54,261 nt of DNA from an uncultured Bacillota bacterium (GTDB lineage: Bacteria; Bacillota; Clostridia; Peptostreptococcales; Anaerovoracaceae). The stretch spans positions 1 through 54,261 of the forward strand of contig CASDUO010000006.1 of the NCBI GenBank assembly GCA_949284065.1, written 5' to 3'. The position numbers and the translations under genes are program-made. The notes under the pieces are model-generated. The model was not told the DNA's origin, ran no database searches, and saw only the letters and a list, made by a program, of their open reading frames with translations. Shown piece after piece: positions 1-8,299 of this stretch (positions within the stretch are counted from its first letter, which is position 1; every line of letters begins with the position of its first letter).

Positions 1-1
1 A

Positions 2-190
2 TATCCGGTATACTGGATAAGGTGGAGATCCCGCGATAGGGACCATCACTTTAACAAAAGCACTTTATCTAAAGAGCTTGCTGTTGATAGGTATGCAAAA
101 GGGTTATATTATAGTAACAGATATCCTTCATTAAGTAGTGTTACTAAACGTACTATGTTAGAGAATTATAAAGCTATGGTATGGAAATAA
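2..190 (+). CDS. C-terminal end of an unknown protein (cut by window edge)
   Basis: An open frame enters from the left edge and ends at TAA 188-190, giving about 62 residues rich in Arg, Lys, Tyr and Ser, with codon choices (TTA, AGT, ACT, AAA) that match the AT-rich patch around it. It stops one base before the stop codon of the convergent membrane-protein gene. I do not recognise the family. A competing frame from base 1 runs only to TAG 37-39 and would be the tail of a different gene. The first 45 bases look less AT-rich than what follows, so a junction near base 45 is possible. The call is weak. Confidence 0.3.
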   Translation, partial: YPVYWIRWRSRDRDHHFNKSTLSKELAVDRYAKGLYYSNRYPSLSSVTKRTMLENYKAMVWK

Positions 191-580
191 TTAATTGAAA
201 TCTCTTATAGCGTCTATAAAATATATAACCCATTTTTTAGGAGAGATTTGTAAACATATTAAACCTGTTATAAATTCTACTGTTAAGAAAATAGGGGCTA
301 CTAAAAGGAGTAATGACCAACTGTAATCTTTTAAGTCTATTAATACTGCACAACCACATGTATATGGTAGATTAAAAAATGTATTTAACCATCCGTAAAT
401 ATTATAAGCCACAGGTCTTTCAAATTCATAAATTCCTGATTTATAAGATACAGTTAGTTTATACAATAAACATCCTAATAGTATTGATCCTATTGCAGCT
501 AACAATCCTATACCTGATAATGGTAAAGGGTCTATATTGCTTTCACTTACTAAACCACCTACTACAGGAAAACTAAACAT
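191..580 (-). CDS. Small integral membrane protein, unknown function
   Basis: A 129-residue protein. The start is supported by a strong AAAGGAGG Shine-Dalgarno five bases before ATG. Hydrophobic segments lie at about residues 20-42, 58-82 and 88-112, so three membrane passes are likely. The middle and C-terminal part (a Tyr-Thr-Cys-Gly-Cys stretch followed by a hydrophobic helix ending Phe-Ile-Thr-Gly) loosely recalls the putative ABC-transporter type IV membrane family, but the match is too weak to assign. The gene sits in a patch far poorer in G+C than the rest of the window (one sampled 60-base line has 17 G+C), so it probably came from a mobile or foreign source. It converges directly on the partial gene to its left. 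Confidence 0.55.
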   Translation of the reverse strand: MFSFPVVGGLVSESNIDPLPLSGIGLLAAIGSILLGCLLYKLTVSYKSGIYEFERPVAYNIYGWLNTFFNLPYTCGCAVLIDLKDYSWSLLLLVAPIFLTVEFITGLICLQISPKKWVIYFIDAIRDFN

Positions 581-597
581 AACATCCTCCTTTTAAA

Positions 598-623
598 ATA
601 CCTCTGCTATACAGCAGAGGTAT
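598..623. terminator. Perfect 11-bp hairpin with T/A-rich flanks
   Basis: ATACCTCTGCT and its exact reverse complement are separated by the four bases ATAC. On the minus strand the stem is followed by TTTTAAAA, immediately before the ribosome-binding site of the small membrane-protein gene; on the plus strand it is followed by TCTTTAATTTTT. It can therefore be a bidirectional terminator or a leader attenuator for that gene. It also lies near the border where the AT-rich patch ends. Confidence 0.5.
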
Positions 624-812
624 CTTTAATTTTTACACCGATATCGAAATCTGCTGGGCGTTTCCATTCTATTACGTTCCGTGTTTTGGTGTTTCATACG
701 ATCAGGCCTGGATTTTCATCAGTCAGTGGTCTTATATCTTTCTTTCAGCCGTACAATCATATTTGAGTGGGAAATTGCATATACTCACTGCCTCATGCCC
801 GTCATCAAAACT

Positions 813-2630
813 TCATCCCATCCCCTCCTCTGAAACCCCGTTAGACAGATCTATGGCATTCAGGGCGGCGACTTTCCAATCGGGATCATAATACACATAG
901 GCCTTGAATCCCAATCGTTGCTCTTTCTCATCGTTTTCGCCGATGATTTTCACCCTGCCAGTCACATATATGTCATACCCTTCGTAGGGACCTACGTTGC
1001 TTTCTCCCACATACTTATATATGGATATTTTTTTCGGTTTTGCCTCTGTCTCGAACTTCCCATCTTTATAATAGTACCAAAAATATTCCTCAACACACCT
1101 TCCCACTTTCAAACACATTTTTTTCACACTCATAGGACAGTAGTCCGCAAAAGTTTCCTTGTCTGTCTGGTACAGCGTCAGGGCACTGCCCTCTGACTCA
1201 TCCATATAATAGTAGCGTGCCCTGTGTGTGGACATAAAATAATATACCTCCTCCCGGGACCAATCTCCCTCAGTAGCCAATGGTGCCGTTTCAACCCCTT
1301 TGACATCTTGTATGTCGTACCGATCCTGAGCTCCGATAAAATATCCATACAGCCAGTACCCCAAAGCTGCAAATCCGATGATACAGATCGCAAGTGCAAT
1401 GGGCCCGGAATATCTTCTTTTTCTTTCCTCTTCTTTTTTCTCGTCCCCATCCTCGGGCCCGATCAGCTTATCTTCATCCAGAGAAAAACTTTTATCCAAT
1501 ATGTTTTCCCTTATCAAAACATCGTCTAAAAGTGCCCTGTCTTTGGTTATGCATACGACTTTGACCTTTTCCTCCCGGGTAAAAAGATCCGGATCGCCGA
1601 GGAATATCTTACGGTCACGATTCCCGTATTCCCCCGATTTCATCCCGAAAAATTCTTCACTGTCGTAAAAACATATTATCGCAGGAGCCTGAACTTTGGC
1701 ATCTTCAAAAATCTTCTCAAAGCTCCTCTCTCTGTCATCTTTATACAGTTTCTCAAAAACGTCACTGCGGATCCTTATGATCCTGTATCCCAGTTCTTTC
1801 GCTATGAATTCTGCCAGCTCTTCGGCCCGGTCTTGTTTTTGACTTTCAATAACTATCCCCGAAAAACCGTTTTCCTTCAGCGTCTTCACTTTTTCTATTA
1901 CAGAAACCGTGAACCTGTCTTCCCCTTTTATTCCTTTTGGGATCATGGCTGTAAAGTCTATTGCCCCGTCTTTCCTGTGCTTTGCTGTCCTTTTCGTCAC
2001 CAGACTGGCTGCCACTTCGTCTACCGAAAAAGGTCTTGTGATGATATATGCTAAAAATGCGGAAAGGATTATCACCCCTTGATGATCCGCACATGCGTAA
2101 CCCATGCCCGCTGAGACGGCGAAATTCACTCCTATGAGGACTATGGCCGATATTGCGAACATCAGCGCCTCGCAAAGGTCTTGATTTTTGATCTTGTTCC
2201 TCAGCCATCGGTTGCCGAAAATAAGCCATATGACCACCGCGCCTAATAATATCACCACTCCGATCTTGAATATGTCATTGAAATGTGCGAGAAAAACGTC
2301 TGCGTCTTTTACCAGATCAATTCCTGCAGCGAACTCCGTGATGTCCGAAACTTCGTTTTTCTGCAATGGGAATTTTCCGTCCGTTACCATCCCGGCCATG
2401 GCAAACCGCCCCAGCAACGCCATCAGCAATGTTAGGAAAACGGGATAAATAAAGCTTATCCATTTTTCTTTGCTCAAATAGGAAAAATACATGGCGATTA
2501 TAAGCAATCCCCAGTACATGCCGTCCGTGATTCCTCCGATGAAGAATGCCGGGGTCATGGCCATGATGCTTACGGCCCCATAGCCCGAATTACAATATAT
2601 CAATATTACCAAAAGTATTATAAGGGCCAA
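813..2630 (-). CDS. Membrane protein with degenerate AAA-like cytosolic domain (5' end severed by UGA)
   Basis: An uninterrupted 605-codon frame that could only begin at TTG 2630. The coding signal continues upstream in the same frame to a UGA at 2700-2702 and beyond it, so this is the main part of a longer gene. The N-terminal about 190 residues contain several membrane helices. Residues about 225-395 resemble an AAA+ core in secondary-structure order: a strand ending Gly-Ile-Val-Ile-Glu where a P-loop would be, a helix, then a hydrophobic strand ending Cys-Phe-Tyr-Asp-Ser-Glu-Glu at the Walker B position. The GxxGxGK[ST] motif is missing. Another membrane helix follows near residues 410-430, then an outward beta-rich tail with many Tyr residues. 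Function unknown; the family is not recognised. Confidence 0.6.
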   Translation of the reverse strand: MALIILLVILIYCNSGYGAVSIMAMTPAFFIGGITDGMYWGLLIIAMYFSYLSKEKWISFIYPVFLTLLMALLGRFAMAGMVTDGKFPLQKNEVSDITEFAAGIDLVKDADVFLAHFNDIFKIGVVILLGAVVIWLIFGNRWLRNKIKNQDLCEALMFAISAIVLIGVNFAVSAGMGYACADHQGVIILSAFLAYIITRPFSVDEVAASLVTKRTAKHRKDGAIDFTAMIPKGIKGEDRFTVSVIEKVKTLKENGFSGIVIESQKQDRAEELAEFIAKELGYRIIRIRSDVFEKLYKDDRERSFEKIFEDAKVQAPAIICFYDSEEFFGMKSGEYGNRDRKIFLGDPDLFTREEKVKVVCITKDRALLDDVLIRENILDKSFSLDEDKLIGPEDGDEKKEEERKRRYSGPIALAICIIGFAALGYWLYGYFIGAQDRYDIQDVKGVETAPLATEGDWSREEVYYFMSTHRARYYYMDESEGSALTLYQTDKETFADYCPMSVKKMCLKVGRCVEEYFWYYYKDGKFETEAKPKKISIYKYVGESNVGPYEGYDIYVTGRVKIIGENDEKEQRLGFKAYVYYDPDWKVAALNAIDLSNGVSEEGMG

Positions 2631-2699
2631 TGCGCTGTTGAAATGGGCAATGGAAATGGTGAAAGCAGCTATAAAAACAAGGCCTGCGGCTCCCGGATT

Positions 2700-2867
2700 T
2701 CAAAAGCTGAGAACAGCCGCCAGCCCTATGGCGCCCCAAACGATACATTGGGACAACGGCCCCACTTGGCATACGACATATATGGAATAGCACAGCACCA
2801 AAGCCGTAAACGCTTTTATCATCCATGGCTTAAAAAAGCTGCCCACTATTTCTCTGAAAGCCTTCAT
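2700..2867 (-). pseudogene. Severed N-terminal segment of the preceding membrane-protein gene
   Basis: This frame starts at ATG 2867, with AAAGG six bases upstream. It encodes about 55 residues including one membrane helix and ends at TGA 2702-2700. The next codon (AAT, 2699-2697) is in the same frame as the 605-codon gene, and the 23 codons between that UGA and TTG 2630 encode another hydrophobic helix. Original gene and fragment are therefore collinear (813..2867, 684 codons plus stop). A nonsense mutation or a base-calling error is the simplest cause. Other genes here, such as rubrerythrin and coaX, end in TGA and code Trp with TGG, so a changed genetic code is unlikely. Confidence 0.6.
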
Positions 2868-3467
2868 GATAGACCTTTCCTCTCTCACACATATGCAGCC
2901 ACTGTCCGACCGCTCCCACCGCTTGTGATCATGTATAGTTTACCATGTTTTGACATGTCGCGTACATTTGCTTGGCATTTTTAATATGTTTTAAATTGCT
3001 AAAGATTTTAACAAAACATCATAGTTGCTCTCAATACACTTTTGATCTTTCAACAATTCCATATGCAACTTCATCACAAAACACATTTCTTATAGCCGGC
3101 ATATGCAACAAAATAAAAAACACCCCTGCCATTTTGTCCGGCAAAGAGAGTATATATCAAAAATAATGGTTTCTTTTTCAGGCAAAAATTTTGTTATACA
3201 ACTCTGTTTTCTACTTTCCTTTGCCGGAATTGATTATAATATGGGTATTTTTAACAATTCATCAATATCCTAAATACCACCAAATCGAATCCCATAAAAC
3301 TATCTTGTCGCAACGACAGTTCCATCGTCGCCCGTCTTATTGGCGGTATCAATCATAAGAAGCGGTATATTCTAAAAGCATACTGTTGAAGTTAAGGGAA
3401 AACCAGTGAGTCTGAGCAAAGCTCAGACTCAAATCTCTCAGAATACAATGACCTGGGATGATATATA
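2868..3467. other. 600-base stretch without a convincing gene
   Basis: I see only short, unconvincing frames on either strand. The end near 2940-2970 could hold a minus-strand promoter for the membrane-protein gene (GCGACA, 18 bases, TATACA), which is weak. Near 3230-3250 there is TATAAT-like sequence on the minus strand. The stretch 3280-3440 has slightly different composition and ends in the perfect palindrome at 3407-3431; it may be the eroded end of a mobile element, but I cannot name one. Confidence 0.3.
3407..3431. terminator. Perfect 11-bp palindrome (possible terminator)
   Basis: TGAGTCTGAGC, three A bases, then the exact reverse complement. It lies 37 bases beyond the stop codon of the sigma-54 activator gene, where a minus-strand terminator would be expected, but the downstream minus-strand tail (CTGGTTTTCCCTT) is only partly T-rich. 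A mobile-element end or a factor-binding site is possible instead. Confidence 0.35.
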
Positions 3468-4874
3468 TCAGCATTCGTCATCTTGCTGATCCCTTGTCAC
3501 ATACTTTCTTATCTTTCGTGCCGCACTGGACTGGCTTATATTCAAAGCTTTCGCCAGATTCACAGAAGAGCCTTTTTTTTCATAAAAAGCTTTTATAATC
3601 TCTGCCTCATACCCTTCCAATGCTACCTTCAGATCCGTTATATTCAATATATCCACGTCTTCTTTTTTCGGACTGCCACATTCTACAGATGCTTCACTAA
3701 TATAATTGGGCAAATCTTCTTGAGTGATGAGGTTGTTTGGTGAAATTATTACTAACCTGCTGACCATATTTTCCAATTCACGCACATTACCTGGCCAAGA
3801 ATAATTTGTAAGACAACGTAACGCAGAGTTGCTGAACATCTTGTTGGTTCCATGCTTCTTGTTAGCCTTACTCAATAACTCCTTTGACAATGGTATGATA
3901 TCATCCCTTCGTTGTCTGAGGGGTGGTATCTCACAAGAAACAGTGTTTATTCGATACCACAGATCCTCTCTGAAGTTCTTCTTCTCCACCTCTTTCTCCA
4001 GATCTTTGTTGGTCGCAGCAATAAATCTACATGTCACCTCTATATCCTTTGTGCCACCTACCCTTCTTATAATCTTTTGTTGCAATACTTGTAACAACTT
4101 GCCTTGAGAAGCGAGAGGTAAATCTGACACCTCATCTAAAAACAGGGTCCCATTGGCCGCCACCTCTATAAGGCCCGGTTTACCGTCTTTGTCCGCACCC
4201 GTAAACGCTCCCTTTTCGTATCCAAACAATTCAGATTCTATAAGACTTTCCGGCAATGCACTACAGTTTATCTCTACAAATTTCCCACCCGAAAACTTGG
4301 ACATACTGTGACATTTCCTTGCCAGCAGACTTTTACCTACACCAGTCTCCCCTTCTATTACAATACTCACATCATATTGAGCCGCTTTCTTTATATTTTC
4401 TATAGCCTGCTGAAACTCTTTATTAGTGGTTATTATATCCTGGGTATCATCTTCAAATATAAAACCCACATCATTTAAATTCCGATTGCACAAGTCTATC
4501 TTTCTATTCAGCTCTTCGTATCTGTTGATGTATGCTATATATTCGTCTATGCCCCTAGTAAAGGTGACTACCTTCTTTATATCCCCTGCATCATCTAATA
4601 TAGGGAAAGCCGTCACTATGACCTTTTGGCCATTCTGTAACTCTTGCACTACTGTGGCGTCTTCCTTTGTCCTTATCACTATGGCAGCTATAGACGGATT
4701 GAAGACTTTCTCTTTTTCCAAATCAAAAACAGACTTACCCACCAATGTCTCGGGGGGTAAGCCGTATGTATCATTGAAACGTTCTTCAACCTGTATAACT
4801 ATTCCTTCACCGTCAGTGATCAGTATGCCAGTGCAATCAAATGCTCTGTAATAGTCATTTAATAGTTGATCCAC
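3468..4874 (-). CDS. Sigma-54-dependent enhancer-binding regulator (PAS-AAA-HTH)
   Basis: A 468-residue activator of the NtrC/TyrR type. A PAS-like sensor occupies about residues 8-110. The AAA+ domain follows, with Walker A GETGVGKS at about 175-182, the sigma-54 contact motif GAFTGA at about 222-227 and Walker B ending FLDEV at about 245-249. The C-terminus (about 420-457) is a Fis/TyrR-like helix-turn-helix with LAKALNISQSSAARKIRKY. There is no receiver domain, so it probably senses a small molecule through PAS. The start is GTG 4874, with AAGGAG seven bases upstream. It is the last gene of the island and has no -24/-12 promoter of its own that I can see. Three sigma-54 promoters lie upstream of the neighbouring metabolic genes, making those genes its likely targets. 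Confidence 0.92.
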   Translation of the reverse strand: MDQLLNDYYRAFDCTGILITDGEGIVIQVEERFNDTYGLPPETLVGKSVFDLEKEKVFNPSIAAIVIRTKEDATVVQELQNGQKVIVTAFPILDDAGDIKKVVTFTRGIDEYIAYINRYEELNRKIDLCNRNLNDVGFIFEDDTQDIITTNKEFQQAIENIKKAAQYDVSIVIEGETGVGKSLLARKCHSMSKFSGGKFVEINCSALPESLIESELFGYEKGAFTGADKDGKPGLIEVAANGTLFLDEVSDLPLASQGKLLQVLQQKIIRRVGGTKDIEVTCRFIAATNKDLEKEVEKKNFREDLWYRINTVSCEIPPLRQRRDDIIPLSKELLSKANKKHGTNKMFSNSALRCLTNYSWPGNVRELENMVSRLVIISPNNLITQEDLPNYISEASVECGSPKKEDVDILNITDLKVALEGYEAEIIKAFYEKKGSSVNLAKALNISQSSAARKIRKYVTRDQQDDEC

Positions 4875-4930
4875 AGCTACTCTCCTTGGTTCTAATTAAA
4901 CCACAATGTAAGCAATAGTCAACTGTTTTT

Positions 4931-6496
4931 TTAGGGAATGACCCACTGATTCTCGCCCCTTACGGTAGTTATGTACTCAGGCCATCTGAAGTCGATGGGC
5001 GGCTCATAATCACAAAGACAAGGAATCCACTTATCTCCTCCTATGCCACCACCAGTTCTTTCCTTGAATTCCTCAGTGGCTGCTTCCAAAACATCTGGTT
5101 TCGTCATCAAATCTATAATAGTCATTCCGATAGTCTTTGACGCTGTAAGCAACGTAGGATCAATGCATTCGGGGATACCGCCCATCGCATTCATCACCCA
5201 TGCAGGGTACGCTTTACCCGGTGCCGGTGGCCTCAGTGCCGGTCTGCCTATATACAGTCTTACTGTAGGTGCATGCCAGCAAAATTCTGTATAATCATCG
5301 GATGTAAAACATTTCTGCCATTCTGGAAGTTGCTTTCTCAACTCTTTTTCACAATCCTGCGGTGTGATCAGCTGTTGTATCTCGTCTATAAACGGATCAT
5401 CCATAGGTTCAATGCCAAGATTTTTCTGTATTTCTCTCGCCTTCTCTCTTGCTTCTTCACTGTATATCGGGGGGCCTGCTATTTCCAAGTTCTTATACGT
5501 CACGTCTGCCATAACATGATTAGGTAATCCCGGCCTTGACTTGGCAATCCAGTCTTTTTTCCAATTGCAGTGAGTGGCCATTGCTGATGCAGCAGCATTT
5601 TGATCTAATATCTTTACCACCGTTTCTGCCATTTCAATTTCCGGAACTCTGATAAAGAAATATATCTGCCCTATTTGGGCCGGAATGTTGTCAGCAGTAG
5701 CCTGTCCGACATTGAGGATAGTCTCATTCATAGACCATCCCACGTTATTAGATATCATGTGCTCTTTAAAAGCTTTTGACATTGTATACATATTGATAAC
5801 TGCATCTGTTGCCCCCGGACACCTTGTGGCAGAATGAGAAGCAGGTATAGGAGAATCATCCGGTGAAGATAACCATGTTTCAGGCTCATCACATGTAAAT
5901 GTGTACATTACACCATATCCTACCCCACAATGAGTATCCCATCTGGTGGTGTTTGATAAAGGCAACATATAGAAAGGATGGAAGCTTATGGCTGCATCTA
6001 AATCGTCATAATATCCGGCAGCTGCATGTATGGGTTTTGATGCCCTGAGTTTTTCTGCAGGTTCTCCAAAAAACTTCAATGTACCTTTGATATCATATTT
6101 TTCCATGGCTGCTTTAGCAGCTAAGAATCCTCCAAAACTTCCCATACCCAGCACCGAATGAGGGTCCGTATGGCCTCCGGCATATGGGCTTAATCCATCG
6201 CGGGGTCGCTGTATCGTATCCGCTGCTTGACAGTTTCCGGGTATTCCATCGTATTCAGCATAACCACCAATAGTAGGTCCATCTCCATTAGACCATGTTG
6301 CACAAAATGCAGTAGGCATACCCCCACTACCTTCTTCAACTTCAAATCCCTCTTCCCTTAATTTATCTACATACCATTTCGCTGATCTGTATTCCCGCCA
6401 TGCCGTCTCGCCGTAGTTCCAAATCACACTATGCCAATCCGAAAACTGTTTTTTTCGCTCTTCAATCCAATTGATTATAAATTGTTTATTTTCCAT
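4931..6496 (-). CDS. M20-family amidohydrolase (AbgB-like)
   Basis: A 521-residue cytoplasmic metallo-hydrolase of the M20 peptidase/aminoacylase group, closest in pattern to the aminobenzoyl-glutamate hydrolase subunit AbgB. Visible features are a Gly-Gly-His-Thr-Asp-Pro-His segment at about 107-113 and a Gly-Glu-Pro-Ala-Glu segment at about 144-148, both at metal-ligand positions, and a central dimerisation-domain region. Such enzymes split the amide bond between an acyl or aromatic group and an amino acid. It is somewhat longer than AbgB as I recall it (about 480). The start has GAGGAG ahead of ATG. It lies 57 bases downstream of the symporter gene and probably shares its sigma-54 promoter, suggesting that the imported compound is its substrate. 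The exact substrate cannot be read from sequence. Confidence 0.8.
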   Translation of the reverse strand: MENKQFIINWIEERKKQFSDWHSVIWNYGETAWREYRSAKWYVDKLREEGFEVEEGSGGMPTAFCATWSNGDGPTIGGYAEYDGIPGNCQAADTIQRPRDGLSPYAGGHTDPHSVLGMGSFGGFLAAKAAMEKYDIKGTLKFFGEPAEKLRASKPIHAAAGYYDDLDAAISFHPFYMLPLSNTTRWDTHCGVGYGVMYTFTCDEPETWLSSPDDSPIPASHSATRCPGATDAVINMYTMSKAFKEHMISNNVGWSMNETILNVGQATADNIPAQIGQIYFFIRVPEIEMAETVVKILDQNAAASAMATHCNWKKDWIAKSRPGLPNHVMADVTYKNLEIAGPPIYSEEAREKAREIQKNLGIEPMDDPFIDEIQQLITPQDCEKELRKQLPEWQKCFTSDDYTEFCWHAPTVRLYIGRPALRPPAPGKAYPAWVMNAMGGIPECIDPTLLTASKTIGMTIIDLMTKPDVLEAATEEFKERTGGGIGGDKWIPCLCDYEPPIDFRWPEYITTVRGENQWVIP

Positions 6497-6553
6497 AATA
6501 GATCTCCTCGTATAATACTTTTTATGTTTTATCCATCCAGTCTGCTATATCAA

Positions 6554-8038
6554 CTATTTGGAAATTGTTTCTTTTATAACCTGGCCATCCTTCACAACTT
6601 CCTGCACATATTCCACATTTTCTTCTCTGCCGGGAATAGCAAAAGAGAAAACCAGACCACATACTACAGAAACCAAAAATCCCGTGTAGAATGGGTCGTC
6701 TCCAAATCCCATATTCCCTGTTAGGTGCATAATAAACACGGTAATAAATCCGCCTAATATAGACATGGTAACACCCCATTTTGATGCCTTTTTCCAATAT
6801 AATGCCATAATCATAGGGAATAGGAAAGCAGCTCCGGCGATGGAGAACGCCATATACATAAAGGTTGCTATGGATTCTACACCTAAAGCAATGTATGTCA
6901 CTACAATACCATATACAGCAATGGCAATAGGAAGAACTTTCTTCAATGTTTCGTCCTTTATGTCAGGTTTTATAGCCCTGGGAGCATCATAAACCAAATG
7001 AGTCGTTCCAACTAATGTCATAGCACTTATCGTTGACATAACTGCTGCTAAAAGGGCCGAGATTCCTAATCCTTTTATAACAGGCGGAAAATAACTAATA
7101 ATCATCATCGGAAATGCCGCTTCCGTTGTTCCGTATAGCTCAACTATATCGGGAATCAATACGACGGCAGCGCCTCCTATAAAAAGCAAGCCCACACCGA
7201 AAATAAGGCATAACACTGCTGAATACGCAAATGATTTTTGTGTTATTTTCGTCGTAGATCCGGCCAGAGCTCTTTGAGGTACTGTCGGGTCTCCAGGAGT
7301 TGCCACGATCAAAAGAATTGCCGCATAACAAATGTATGAGATGGGAACGCCTTCTACTAAACTGAAGAGTTCTGCTCCGCCGGTAGTATTTACTACCGCA
7401 TCCGCCATAACATCTATTCCACCGGTAGTAGTTATGGCAATAATCGGCCCTGCCACTATAACGACGCCAATCATGATTACGAACTGAACTACATCAGTCC
7501 AAACTACTGAATAAAGACCTCCTAAAGCAGTATACCCGATTACTATTACGGCACATACCACAACCATTGCATCAATGCTGACATCCCATCCGCATATCCA
7601 AGCAACATAGCTGATTATCCTGCCCATCCCCTGTATGGTCAAAGCTGTAAGACATGTTGTGTAAACAACCACTACGACCGCCGCACAAAATCTGGGAAGT
7701 CTGCCGAACCCGTGACCCACAACTTCAGCCAATGTTCTCTTCCCTGTTCTTCTCATAGGCTTAACGAAGAAAATAGCCATCGCAGCAAGGCCTATGGCGA
7801 AACCAATATAATTCCACAGGATGCCTCCGCCGTAACTGTATACGCCACCAACCATTCCCAAAGTCATACCGGCACCCAAAAGTGCTGCCATAAGTGTGCC
7901 GACTAAAGAAAACATATTAAACCTATGTCCTGCGACCAGAAAATCATCGACTGACTTTATTTTGAATCGTGCATATACACCTATTCCAAGCATTCCTAAC
8001 ATATAAACTATTATGATAACAATATCGACAATACTCAT
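6554..8038 (-). CDS. Sodium:solute symporter (SSS family)
   Basis: A 494-residue polytopic membrane protein with the SSS-family pattern: an N-terminal helix, a loop with Asp-Asp-Phe-Leu-Val-Ala-Gly-His, then a long series of Gly-rich hydrophobic helices (about 13), with a short charged C-terminal tail. Family members couple sodium influx to uptake of organic acids, amino acids or sugars. The start ATG has GAGGTG upstream. A sigma-54 promoter lies 73-88 bases upstream, and the M20 hydrolase follows in the same direction. Together they look like an uptake-and-hydrolyse operon. The substrate is not predictable from sequence alone. Confidence 0.9.
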   Translation of the reverse strand: MSIVDIVIIIVYMLGMLGIGVYARFKIKSVDDFLVAGHRFNMFSLVGTLMAALLGAGMTLGMVGGVYSYGGGILWNYIGFAIGLAAMAIFFVKPMRRTGKRTLAEVVGHGFGRLPRFCAAVVVVVYTTCLTALTIQGMGRIISYVAWICGWDVSIDAMVVVCAVIVIGYTALGGLYSVVWTDVVQFVIMIGVVIVAGPIIAITTTGGIDVMADAVVNTTGGAELFSLVEGVPISYICYAAILLIVATPGDPTVPQRALAGSTTKITQKSFAYSAVLCLIFGVGLLFIGGAAVVLIPDIVELYGTTEAAFPMMIISYFPPVIKGLGISALLAAVMSTISAMTLVGTTHLVYDAPRAIKPDIKDETLKKVLPIAIAVYGIVVTYIALGVESIATFMYMAFSIAGAAFLFPMIMALYWKKASKWGVTMSILGGFITVFIMHLTGNMGFGDDPFYTGFLVSVVCGLVFSFAIPGREENVEYVQEVVKDGQVIKETISK

Positions 8039-8110
8039 ATCATCACCTCGATTCTAGTCATAATGAATAAAAATAACATCTGATAAAAGCTGAATACTGC
8101 GCTAAACAAA

Positions 8111-8126
8111 CGCAAAACTTATGCCA
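8111..8126 (-). promoter_or_regulatory. Sigma-54 (-24/-12) promoter of symporter-M20 operon
   Basis: Minus strand reads TGGCATAAGTTTTGCG. The GG and GC dinucleotides are 12 bases apart as in the sigma-54 consensus TGGCAC-N5-TTGCA. Transcription would start near 8100, about 60 bases before the symporter ATG. Upstream, at 8148-8181, an imperfect dyad (CTGATA...TATCAG) could be an activator site. Confidence 0.78.
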
Positions 8127-8227
8127 CCCGATATTCTTTTTTGTGCCTGATAGATTTGTCTATTTTTGAATAAATTATCAGTGCGACGATGCCTATATTC
8201 ATGCTCATGATGTGTCTTTACCCAAAA

Positions 8228-8270
8228 ATGGCTAGTCAATTTTGAATGCTACCCAAATTTGACTAGCCAT
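8228..8270 (-). terminator. Long 17-bp hairpin followed by T run; terminator or IS21-like end
   Basis: Arms 8228-8244 and 8254-8270 are complementary over 17 bases with one mismatch, around a nine-base loop. Read on the minus strand the stem runs into TTTTTGGG, and it lies 30 bases after the stop codon of the amidohydrolase gene, so it can end that transcript. The loop and arm wording (GGCTAGTCAATTTTG, AATGCTACC) also recalls transposase-binding repeats I associate with IS21-family ends in Clostridia. No transposase gene is nearby, so if it is an IS end it is a relic. Confidence 0.55.
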
Positions 8271-8299
8271 AGATTTGCATCCCGTCCCTCGTTATCTTG

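Noticed and set aside
2700..2702. Selenocysteine codon or changed genetic code
   Set aside because: The UGA is in a hydrophobic segment, no convincing hairpin follows it, and other genes in the window end in TGA and use TGG for Trp. Kept as a mutation or read error.
3290..3400. Short minus-strand coding tail before the palindrome
   Set aside because: The longest frame is about 20 residues with stops on both sides; not enough to call a gene remnant.
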